Origin: a virus
Virus record (IMG/VR): IMGVR_UViG_3300044684_000585
Span: 1 to 38,249 of that record
Strand: one strand, 5' to 3'
DNA length: 38,249 nt
The position numbers were made by a program, and so were the translations under genes. How positions within the stretch are numbered: the first letter of the stretch is position 1; the number at the start of each line of letters is the position of its first letter. The notes below the pieces were generated by a model, which was given only the letters and a program-made list of their open reading frames with translations, ran no database searches and was not told the origin of the DNA. Positions 16,801 to 23,490 of this stretch are shown here, one piece after another.

Positions 16801-17377
16801 TGTGGTGTGAGCTTGAGGTGATCGGGCATCTGCGGCATGTGCGCCTGCAGCTGCGCGATGTCGTCAGCCAGGCTCGTCGGTGCAGGCTCCGGCGGCGGCT
16901 TGTAATCGAGGTAGAGTGCGGCGAGCACATGAACTGGCGGCTGCCGCCGCCAGTATTTGTACTGCGCGAGGATGGAAGGAATGTCCCATTCGCTCCATGC
17001 CCGCGCTGGAGTACAGCCAGTACTGGCTACGATGTGGGCGATTGCGTCGGCGAGCCAGTCGCCTGCATCGCCTCCTGCACCCGCCGCGCCATCTTTCCCG
17101 CTTCGATGGCCAGGCCGGAGACGTTCATCAGGGCTTCCCACACCGGCACCAGGTTGCCGTAGTCGATCATCTCGTCGACGGTTTCCTGCGTGATGTCGGG
17201 CTCGTTGCGCTTGAGCGAGTGGTACGCCAGCACGGCGACGAACTCGATGTCGGGGATCGCGCCCACGAACACCGAATTGATCTTCTCGCGGTACTGCTTG
17301 ACCGTCGCTGCGTTGAGCGGCGCGAGGATGCATTGCTTGCCGCCCAGCGGCATTTCGGTTCCCGGGATCTGGCTCAT
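16767..17377 (-). CDS. Tail assembly chaperone GT (made by -1 frameshift)
   Basis: If ribosomes slip back one base at GGGAAAG (17099-17093), the first 95 residues of the G product continue into an overlapping frame for another 108 residues (about 203 in all). The extension reads DGAAGAGGDAGDWLADAIAH and goes on to TPARAWSEWDIPSILAQYKYW and a Pro-rich end. This gives a sensible protein with acidic/aromatic character, unlike the Arg/His-rich translation of the same frame upstream of the slip site. By analogy with lambda gpGT it would load tail protein on the tape measure. Its stop lies within the tape measure start region. Confidence 0.8.
17027..17377 (-). CDS. Tail assembly chaperone G
   Basis: A 116-residue protein starting MSQIPGTEMPLGGKQCILAPLN, with QYREKINSVF and ITQETVDEMIDYGNLVPVWEALM motifs common to gpG-like chaperones encoded between the major tail protein and the tape measure. 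It is acidic/helical and would bind the tape measure before tail tube polymerisation. The ATG at 17375-17377 overlaps the major tail protein stop (ATGA). A slippery site near its end gives the longer GT form. Confidence 0.85.
   Translation of the reverse strand: MSQIPGTEMPLGGKQCILAPLNAATVKQYREKINSVFVGAIPDIEFVAVLAYHSLKRNEPDITQETVDEMIDYGNLVPVWEALMNVSGLAIEAGKMARRVQEAMQATGSPTQSPTS
17093..17099 (-). promoter_or_regulatory. -1 ribosomal frameshift site GGGAAAG
   Basis: On the minus strand the heptamer G GGA AAG is in the zero frame of the G gene, 69 nt before its stop codon. It fits the X-XXY-YYZ slippery rule and is the same heptamer known from the lambda G-T frameshift. The -1 frame after it is open for 108 codons. 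Confidence 0.85.
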
Positions 17378-18126
17378 TCGGACATGCTCCAGAAACCGAC
17401 GTTGCCGAAAGCGTCACCGACCGCGTCGATGTCCATTTCCGGGATGGCGAAGTCGTCCTGCTTGGTCGCGAGCGTGAGCTTGGACGATACGCAGTTCATG
17501 AAGGTCAGCGTCATCACTTTCGCGCCGTACGGGATCGACAAGTCGGCGCGGAACTTCGGAGCCGGCCCCATGACCAAGGATTGGATGCTTCCACGCTTCG
17601 CGCTGGAGATCGTCGAGTTGTACTGGTACGCGATGTAGACCGTCTTGCCCTGATCGGCCGAGGCGAACGTGTACGCGCCTGCCGACACGCTGTATTGCCC
17701 GGTCGCCGGCGCCGAGGTCACGCGCGTCATCGGGACGCCGTTGCTGTCACGCACGCCCAGGTCGGCAGCCCAGGTGCCAGCGTTCGGGGGAGACGGGGTA
17801 ATCGTCGGAGTCGCCGGGATCGCCATGCCAGTCAGGTCGTCGTAATCGGCGACCAGCTGCGCCGTCGTGGTCTGGCCGAAGAACAGGTTGTTGACCAGGG
17901 CGCCGTTGAGCTGGGCGAACTTGGGCTTGATGGCGATCTTGCCCTTGCCGCGCGCGACGTCGATCGCGAACTGGCCACGGCCGTACAGCAGCTTGGTGTC
18001 GAAGCTGATGTCGACGCTCACGTCCTGCAGCGCGCCGAACTGGACGGGCTGCGGCGTGGCCAGGATGTTACCGGAGGCGTCTTGGGTCGCGGTGCCCCAT
18101 AAGACGCCTGAGCCGAAGAGTTGCAT
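17374..18126 (-). CDS. Major tail (tube) protein
   Basis: A 250-residue beta-rich protein starting MQLFGSGVLWGTATQDASGN with FGALQDVSVDISFDTKLLYGRGQFAIDVARGKGKIAIKPKF, the pattern of siphovirus major tail proteins. Residues about 105-165 (PTITPSPPNAGTWAADL and onwards) look like an inserted surface domain. Position just before the G/GT chaperone supports the call. ATG at 18124-18126 follows AAGGAAAC. It would stack into the tail tube. Confidence 0.85.
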   Translation of the reverse strand: MQLFGSGVLWGTATQDASGNILATPQPVQFGALQDVSVDISFDTKLLYGRGQFAIDVARGKGKIAIKPKFAQLNGALVNNLFFGQTTTAQLVADYDDLTGMAIPATPTITPSPPNAGTWAADLGVRDSNGVPMTRVTSAPATGQYSVSAGAYTFASADQGKTVYIAYQYNSTISSAKRGSIQSLVMGPAPKFRADLSIPYGAKVMTLTFMNCVSSKLTLATKQDDFAIPEMDIDAVGDAFGNVGFWSMSE

Positions 18127-18138
18127 GTAGTTTCCTTT

Positions 18139-18573
18139 TCAGAGAATGATGCTGTTGGTGATGTCCGATGCACGCACGGTGTAGCGGAACTGGTACTCGA
18201 GCGTCAGGCATCCGGCGCTCTCGTCTGCGTCCTTGTCTTCCCACTCGGCGCCGCTGTTTCGCACGCTGGCCACGAGCTGGGCCAGCTGCTGGTCGGCGCA
18301 CAACGTGCTGTGCACCTGGACGGCGATCGGGTCCGCGACGTCCGGCCACGGCTCACCGCGCACGTGCACACATACGTTGACCGTGAACACGGCAAAATCG
18401 CCGGCCCTGCTCACCGGCTCCTTTTGCTCGCGGACGCGTCGGACGTTGATGCAGGGCGTTTCCTCCCGGGTGATGGGGACGGTGCGGTCACGGAACACGC
18501 TGTCGCCCGCCGGCGTGGCACCGATAAGCGCCGCCTCGACGCGCATGACGATTTGTTGGTAGATGGATGGCAT
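18139..18573 (-). CDS. Minor tail protein / tail terminator (gpU-like position)
   Basis: A 144-residue protein starting MPSIYQQIVMRVEAALIGATPAGDSVFRDR. It has a helical N-terminus, a PCINVRR strand and a C-terminal LEYQFRYTVRASDI strand, like tail terminator proteins (gpU type) that stop tube growth and bind the head. The ATG at 18573 was chosen over the frame start at 18630, whose extra residues are Cys/Ser/Arg-rich shadow. It lies directly before the major tail protein, as expected. Confidence 0.7.
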   Translation of the reverse strand: MPSIYQQIVMRVEAALIGATPAGDSVFRDRTVPITREETPCINVRRVREQKEPVSRAGDFAVFTVNVCVHVRGEPWPDVADPIAVQVHSTLCADQQLAQLVASVRNSGAEWEDKDADESAGCLTLEYQFRYTVRASDITNSIIL

Positions 18574-18580
18574 ACGCGTC

Positions 18581-18868
18581 TCACACCTTCGAGAGCGGCA
18601 CGAGCATGAAGGCACCGTCGTCAATGGCACGCGGCGGCCTGGCCGTGAACTGCACGCCGTCGACGAGCACCGGCGTGCCGTGCTTGATGCGCGCCTGTGC
18701 GACCACGGTCGCCTTGACGGTCAGCGCGTATTCGTTCGAGATGACACCGTCGCCCCCGAGCGTGAGCACTTCGCCCGGGGCGTCAAGGATGCCGAGGAAC
18801 TCGGGCAGGTCGCCGACCTTGCAGGGCTTGCCGTGGTCCTCGAGGAAGCCGTCGAGATCCTCTTCCAT
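18581..18868 (-). CDS. Head-tail joining protein (putative)
   Basis: A 95-residue beta-rich protein (MEEDLDGFLEDHGKPCKVGD to FMLVPLSKV), with a motif resembling a small head-closure/stopper protein: an early acidic helix, then GTPVLVDGVQFTARPP and a final strand. Size and place between capsid and tail terminator fit a head-tail connector. No clear family is recognised. It starts 5 nt after the stop of the preceding gene. Confidence 0.6.
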   Translation of the reverse strand: MEEDLDGFLEDHGKPCKVGDLPEFLGILDAPGEVLTLGGDGVISNEYALTVKATVVAQARIKHGTPVLVDGVQFTARPPRAIDDGAFMLVPLSKV

Positions 18869-18873
18869 GACCG

Positions 18874-19143
18874 TTACTGCTGGTCGGCCGGCTGGTCAGT
18901 TGGAGCGGCGGCTTGGTCGACCGTAGCCGGCGCCTGCGCGATTGCGGCAACGTCGGCGGCCGGCTGCGGCTCCGGCTGCTTTGGCTGGCTGCGGCGCTTG
19001 GACTGGTCCTCGACCAGCTCAAGCTTATGCGCGTGCAGGGCCGCGACGTCGTCGTCAAGCTCGATCGTGTCGCCACCGACCGCAGTATTGCCATCGTCGC
19101 CACGGAAGGTGAAGCCGTCGCGGATCTTGTACTTCTTGGGCAT
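18874..19143 (-). CDS. Small head-region protein with QP-rich tail
   Basis: An 89-residue protein. The first about 45 residues (MPKKYKIRDGFTFRGDDGNT to AALHAHKLELVED) form a compact domain seen in small phage proteins encoded just after the capsid gene. The rest is a low-complexity Gln/Pro/Ala/Asp tail. The ATG at 19141-19143 has AGGAG upstream. It may be a head decoration or joining factor; function unknown. The 74 bp between it and the capsid stop show no other feature. Confidence 0.6.
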   Translation of the reverse strand: MPKKYKIRDGFTFRGDDGNTAVGGDTIELDDDVAALHAHKLELVEDQSKRRSQPKQPEPQPAADVAAIAQAPATVDQAAAPTDQPADQQ

Positions 19144-19217
19144 GTTTGCTCCTGAATTTGAGAGTGGGGATGAGAGCGTTCCCGGCGCACCGAGAGCGCA
19201 TGTCACGGCGAGCGTGA

Positions 19218-20630
19218 TCAGCTGGTGATGGCGTCGCTCATCACCGCGAACGACGCGGCATGGCGGATACCGACGTCGAGCGTCTGCAGCACACGCAGCT
19301 CCAGGCCGCCTTGCTCGTAGACGCCGGCCGCGTACGGGTTCGGCAGGATCTCGATGACGCCCCACTCGCCGACCAGCACTTGCGACCAGTCGCCGAAGTA
19401 GATCTCGGACAGGTTCGTGCCGGTGCCCTTGGTCAGGTTCGAGCGGGCCTGATTGGTGCGCGCGACCGGGTAACCGTTGATCTCCCCCGGGGTGGCGGAA
19501 CGCTGGCCGATCGGCGAGTTCGTCCACAGGTACTGGCCGGTGCTCGACTTGAGCTTCTTGAGCGTGCCGACCGCCTTGGCGTTGGTCAAGTAGGCCAGCG
19601 CGCCGTCGTCCGCGTTATTCGACGCGACGATCGTCTCGAGATCGATCAGGTTATCCAGCGTCAGCGCGCCACCGTTGGTGCCGCCGATGACCGATCCGAT
19701 GCCGGCCTGGTTGGCGATGCCCAGCGGCTGGTTGTTGCTGCCGGTGCCCGACAGCATGGCCAGATCAATGCCGAGCGCGATCGTCTGCAACAGGTCGGCG
19801 CGAGCCAGCATTTCGACGTCCGGTGACGACTGTTGCAGCATGTTACGGCTGATGATCGACAGGGCGCCGATGTGCTTCGGCGTCAGGCTCATCTTGTCGA
19901 ACTGCGCGCCGGTCTGGTTCAGGGTCTGGCCTTCGCCGATCCAGTACACGCCGCCGGCTGCCTTCTGACGCGGGATGTCGACGTTGCCCACCAGGCCAGA
20001 CAACAACTGCGCGCCCAATGCGAAGCATTTCGCTTTGTTGCGCAGCAGTTCGATGAAGCTGCCGCTCATCAGGTTGGTTGCAACCACGTTGGCGCCACCC
20101 GAGGTCGCGCTCAGACCTGCGCCGGTGCCGAAGCTGTAATCGGTGCTGCGTGCTGCGAAGCGCAGGTTTGTCGGAATGAACAGGCCTGCACTGTCGCGCC
20201 TGGCGAGCTTGCGGATCTCGTTCGACACCTCGCGCTCGAAGCCTGCCGTCTTCCAGGCGTCACCGACACCCATCCGCTCGTCCATCGCGGCGCGGATCGC
20301 GCGCAGCATGCTGTACTTGGCTTTTTCCTTGTCGGTCATGTCCGGGTTCGTGCCGCCACCGAGGGAGGCGACGCCGCCGTTACGGGCCAGCACCTGGTTG
20401 AGCACAATGCCGCGTGCCTGTTCGATCGGCGCGCTCGTGCTGATCAGCGCATTGCGCACCTCGTCGGCGACCTGGTGCGTGCGGCACATGGCCTCGATCT
20501 CGGTGCGGCGGGCCTGCTCGGCCACGGCCGGATCGACCACCGGCACCGGCGGGGTTACAACGGTCGAGCCACCGCCGGCCGAACCATCGCCTGCCGCGTT
20601 ACGCAGGACTTGTTTGTTTCTGAAGCGCAT
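19218..20630 (-). CDS. Possible internal-start product: capsid alone
   Basis: Within the fusion frame an ATG at 20628-20630 is preceded by AAGGAAACGAA, a good Shine-Dalgarno sequence at natural spacing. The product MRFRNKQVLRNAAGDG... would have 470 residues: the delta-like region and capsid without the protease. This recalls lambda C/Nu3, where a nested start yields a second product. Whether it is used is inference from the ribosome binding site alone. Confidence 0.45.
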   Translation of the reverse strand: MRFRNKQVLRNAAGDGSAGGGSTVVTPPVPVVDPAVAEQARRTEIEAMCRTHQVADEVRNALISTSAPIEQARGIVLNQVLARNGGVASLGGGTNPDMTDKEKAKYSMLRAIRAAMDERMGVGDAWKTAGFEREVSNEIRKLARRDSAGLFIPTNLRFAARSTDYSFGTGAGLSATSGGANVVATNLMSGSFIELLRNKAKCFALGAQLLSGLVGNVDIPRQKAAGGVYWIGEGQTLNQTGAQFDKMSLTPKHIGALSIISRNMLQQSSPDVEMLARADLLQTIALGIDLAMLSGTGSNNQPLGIANQAGIGSVIGGTNGGALTLDNLIDLETIVASNNADDGALAYLTNAKAVGTLKKLKSSTGQYLWTNSPIGQRSATPGEINGYPVARTNQARSNLTKGTGTNLSEIYFGDWSQVLVGEWGVIEILPNPYAAGVYEQGGLELRVLQTLDVGIRHAASFAVMSDAITS

Positions 20631-21245
20631 TTCGTTTCCTTCATCGTTGTCGGCAGCAGCCGGGTTGGATTGCGGACGCTTGACCACCACGTCCAGTTCT
20701 TCACTCGCGGCGGACCGCCCGACGCCCACGGAGGCATCGGCCGGCACGGTCACGAGGGAAATTTCGTACACCTCCCAGTCGGTGGCGGTGTAGGTGTCGC
20801 TGTCCACGTCGTATTCGTAGGTGTAGACGCGATACATGAACGACACGTTTTGCAGCACGCGGTCGTTCACCTGGTTCATCGCCCAGGTGCCGCGGTCATC
20901 CTGGCCGAAGCGCACGGTGCAGTAACCGCGCTTGTCGGCGCCGATCCAGGCGCGCTCGACCACGCCGAGGAGGTCGTCCATGTCGTGGTTGAACAGCAGC
21001 GGACCGCCGCTGTTGATGCGCTGCATGCGCGCGGAGCCGGGCGTATGGCTCAGGATCTCGTCGCCGTACCACATCGGACACGGCGTCTCGCTCGAGAACG
21101 AGAACGTGACCGTCCGCGCCTCGAGGTCGACCACGTTGACCTGAACCTCGGCCACGTCGTCCTTGCCCCCAGCCAGGCGCACGTGACGGGTGAGCGGCTT
21201 CATTTTCTGGACGCCGTCTGCGAGCTTTCGTTGTTGGGTGGGCAT
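19218..21245 (-). CDS. Prohead protease - major capsid fusion protein
   Basis: A 675-residue polypeptide. Residues about 1-185 form a prohead serine protease: NSGGPLLFNHDMDDLLG carries the probable catalytic His, and WEVYEISLVTVPADASVG the probable Ser. A linker and delta-like helical region (about 190-320) follow, then an HK97-fold capsid domain (about 330-675; DIPRQKAAGGVYWIGEGQ, VYEQGGLELRVLQTLD). The protease would free the capsid part and itself during maturation. ATG at 21245 follows GGAGAGGG; the longer frame to 21374 crosses a terminator. A strong internal start at 20630 may give capsid alone. Confidence 0.9.
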   Translation of the reverse strand: MPTQQRKLADGVQKMKPLTRHVRLAGGKDDVAEVQVNVVDLEARTVTFSFSSETPCPMWYGDEILSHTPGSARMQRINSGGPLLFNHDMDDLLGVVERAWIGADKRGYCTVRFGQDDRGTWAMNQVNDRVLQNVSFMYRVYTYEYDVDSDTYTATDWEVYEISLVTVPADASVGVGRSAASEELDVVVKRPQSNPAAADNDEGNEMRFRNKQVLRNAAGDGSAGGGSTVVTPPVPVVDPAVAEQARRTEIEAMCRTHQVADEVRNALISTSAPIEQARGIVLNQVLARNGGVASLGGGTNPDMTDKEKAKYSMLRAIRAAMDERMGVGDAWKTAGFEREVSNEIRKLARRDSAGLFIPTNLRFAARSTDYSFGTGAGLSATSGGANVVATNLMSGSFIELLRNKAKCFALGAQLLSGLVGNVDIPRQKAAGGVYWIGEGQTLNQTGAQFDKMSLTPKHIGALSIISRNMLQQSSPDVEMLARADLLQTIALGIDLAMLSGTGSNNQPLGIANQAGIGSVIGGTNGGALTLDNLIDLETIVASNNADDGALAYLTNAKAVGTLKKLKSSTGQYLWTNSPIGQRSATPGEINGYPVARTNQARSNLTKGTGTNLSEIYFGDWSQVLVGEWGVIEILPNPYAAGVYEQGGLELRVLQTLDVGIRHAASFAVMSDAITS

Positions 21246-21254
21246 TCCCTCTCC

Positions 21255-21290
21255 AAATAAAAAAAGCCCACGCGGCGTGCCGGTGGGCTT
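21255..21290 (-). terminator. Intrinsic terminator between portal and protease-capsid genes
   Basis: On the minus strand AGCCCAC (21289-21283) pairs with GTGGGCT (21271-21265) and is followed by a run of Ts (21265-21259, then ATTT). It lies 10 nt upstream of the capsid ATG and just after the portal stop, inside the late operon, so readthrough or antitermination is needed for downstream genes. Confidence 0.85.
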
Positions 21291-21306
21291 CTGGTTAAGT
21301 TGAAAT

Positions 21307-22959
21307 TCAGTCGTCGCTCTGGCTGTTCTCCCCCGTCGTCTTATCGCCGCCATCTTCCGGCGGCTGATCGGCACTGCCCCCGGCGTCCGCTACTGCGTCC
21401 GGTGCCGCGCCCGCCTGCTCAGTGCCCTTGCCATCCGTCTGCGAGGGATCGGTATCGAACACGAGGCCCAGCTCCTGCATCATCTCAAGCTCCGCATGGC
21501 GGTTCTTGAACACGTCCTCCGCGTCCGAGTGCTCCGAGGTCAGGCCGATAACATCGCCCACCGTCATGAAGCCGGAGCGCACGGCCTGCTTGTATGCCAA
21601 GACTTCCTTGGTCGGGTCAATCCACGACCAGCCACGCGGCTTGAAGCGGACCTCCGCGTATTTCTTCGGCCGCGTGTAGTAGTCCGAGATCGAGATCTCG
21701 CCGGCCAGCACCGCCGCCTCGAGCCAGTCACGGTGCACCTGCAGCCGGAAGTTACGAATCAACCAGCCCTGCAGGACCCGCCACAGGTCCCGCTCATCGA
21801 GCAACGCCAGGCGCGAACTGCTGTAATTGCTCTGCGAGTAATCGCTCGACACGCTCGCGTACGACACGCCGACGCCGGTCGCGAAGGCACGGAGCATGTA
21901 GCGCATGAAGGGGTCGAGACCAGCGTTCGGCCGGCTCGGGTTAAAGCCGGTGAACTTCTCGCCGGGCTGCAGTTGCTGGAACGTCCCGGGCTCCATCGTG
22001 AGCGTCGGTGCCGCTGCACTGGCAGTGTCTTCTTCGTCGTCGACCAGGTCAGGGGTGATATCCTCTTCCGACTCGATGATGCCGACGATCGAGGCCGCGG
22101 CGCGGGCCGCGACGATCTCGGCTTCCTCGTAGCCGGCCATGTTGCGCAGGCGCTTGAGCGTGGCGTGGAACCAGGGCACGCCGCGTGTCTGGCCGATACG
22201 CTCTGGGATGTAGAGGTGGAAGATGTCCTCGGCCGGCACGCGGATCAGCGCGCTCTCGACGAAGGCTTGGAACTGGTAGTCGCCGGGGTGGGTCGGATAG
22301 AACCAATACGCGACCGGGCGCCCCCATTTGTCCTGCTCGACGCCCATGCGGATCTCGTTGCCGTTCGCTGCCCGGGCGACGCTCCATTGGTCGACCAGGC
22401 GGTCGGATTCGATCAGCTCGAGCGCATATGGGATCTTGCCACGGCCGAACGGCTGCCGGACCTTCCGGACCAGGACTTCGCCGTTCTCGACAATCGAACC
22501 CATGATCAGGCGTTCCATGTCCTGGAACCACAGCTTGCCAGCCGGGTCGCAGGTATCCTTGTCGCACCACTCCTCCCAAGCGCTTTCGATCACATCGTTG
22601 ACTTTGGTGAGCAGCTTGCCGCCGCCGGTCTTCACCTGCGCCTGCATGCGAATACCGCTGCCGACGACGTTGTTCTTGATGATTCGGATCGCAGCCTTCG
22701 CGTACTCGTTGTCGCGTATCAGGGCGCGCGATCGCGCGCGCAGGACGCGCAGGCTCGTGATGATCTCGCTGTCGGCCGACGTGTTGAGGACATTCCAGTC
22801 CGACTCAAGCCGGCTGATGGCGGCGCCAGCGTACATGCGCTTGCCTGCGCGCGCCGGTGCCTGCCGCGCCTTTTCGGCCGCGCGCTGGGCATTCCAGTTG
22901 CGCAGGATGACCGAGCCAGGCTGGCTGACCATTGCTTCATTGTAGAACTTCTTGCTCAT
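21307..22959 (-). CDS. Lambda-type portal protein
   Basis: A 550-residue protein of the lambda gpB family: LRARSRALIRDNEYAKAAIRIIKNNVVGSGI, then MGSIVENGEVLVRKV, and YALELIESDRLVDQW, all typical. A middle stretch IRVPAEDIFHLYIPERIGQTRGVPWFH is also standard. It forms the 12-fold ring at the capsid vertex through which DNA passes. The C-terminal about 50 residues are Asp/Gly/Ala-rich. ATG at 22957-22959 overlaps the gpW-like gene stop (ATGA). Confidence 0.95.
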   Translation of the reverse strand: MSKKFYNEAMVSQPGSVILRNWNAQRAAEKARQAPARAGKRMYAGAAISRLESDWNVLNTSADSEIITSLRVLRARSRALIRDNEYAKAAIRIIKNNVVGSGIRMQAQVKTGGGKLLTKVNDVIESAWEEWCDKDTCDPAGKLWFQDMERLIMGSIVENGEVLVRKVRQPFGRGKIPYALELIESDRLVDQWSVARAANGNEIRMGVEQDKWGRPVAYWFYPTHPGDYQFQAFVESALIRVPAEDIFHLYIPERIGQTRGVPWFHATLKRLRNMAGYEEAEIVAARAAASIVGIIESEEDITPDLVDDEEDTASAAAPTLTMEPGTFQQLQPGEKFTGFNPSRPNAGLDPFMRYMLRAFATGVGVSYASVSSDYSQSNYSSSRLALLDERDLWRVLQGWLIRNFRLQVHRDWLEAAVLAGEISISDYYTRPKKYAEVRFKPRGWSWIDPTKEVLAYKQAVRSGFMTVGDVIGLTSEHSDAEDVFKNRHAELEMMQELGLVFDTDPSQTDGKGTEQAGAAPDAVADAGGSADQPPEDGGDKTTGENSQSDD

Positions 22960-23486
22960 CGAAACCTCACGAGTAGACGCCGGCTATCGCCGCGTTCACG
23001 CTGTACGCGGCGTGCCCAGAAACGGCGCACTGCCATCAGGTCCTGCAGCGAATGGAACTCGGTCTGGCGATTGCCGATCGAGTAGCTCTTCACCTTGCCG
23101 CCGCTGGACTTGAACGTGGCCAGAGCCGCCTCGCAATCTGCAAGTGCCTTCTGCGCCGCCGTGCGCGCATCGATCGGCGCCGCGACAGCGGTGAGATCCG
23201 CCTCGACAATCAGGGCGCCAGTCTCGGCGGTCTTGCGCTCGCCCGGGCGCGTCAGGTAGGCGCCCCACAGGTAGGAGCCTGCCTGCAGGACGCTGCTCTG
23301 CTCCGAGGTGATGCTCGTGCGCCACCCGTCCGAATCCGCCGCGGCCACGAGCGTCAGGATGGTTGGCCCGCGCAACTCGTAGGTGAGAAGCCAGTCGGCA
23401 CTGCTGTAACGTACGCCGCCAATGGTGTGCGGGTCGTCGTGCCAGCTGGCCGAATCGCCAGCATAGAGTTTGCTAAAAATGTTCAT
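22956..23486 (-). CDS. gpW-like head-completion protein with extra N-terminal domain
   Basis: A 176-residue protein. Residues 1-105 (MNIFSKLYAGDSASWHDDPH onwards) form a beta-rich domain. The C-terminal about 60 residues (AQKALADCEAALATF, then VKSYSIGNRQTEFHSLQDLM, then an Arg-rich end) resemble gpW, which completes the head between terminase and portal steps. It lies between terL and portal, the gpW position. Start chosen at 23486, 4 nt after the terL stop. The N-terminal domain is of a type I cannot name, though it looks like a small beta-sandwich. Confidence 0.65.
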   Translation of the reverse strand: MNIFSKLYAGDSASWHDDPHTIGGVRYSSADWLLTYELRGPTILTLVAAADSDGWRTSITSEQSSVLQAGSYLWGAYLTRPGERKTAETGALIVEADLTAVAAPIDARTAAQKALADCEAALATFKSSGGKVKSYSIGNRQTEFHSLQDLMAVRRFWARRVQRERGDSRRLLVRFR

Positions 23487-23490
23487 GGCG

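Noticed and set aside
16767-17417. Separate stand-alone gene in the T frame
   Set aside because: Upstream of the slip site the frame translates to Arg/His-rich shadow; only the part after GGGAAAG looks real, so it is read as the frameshift extension of G.
19833-21260. Long plus-strand open frame (475 codons) opposite the capsid gene
   Set aside because: His/Arg/Val-rich low-quality translation exactly opposite a clear protease-capsid gene; shadow frames of this length are normal in high-GC DNA.
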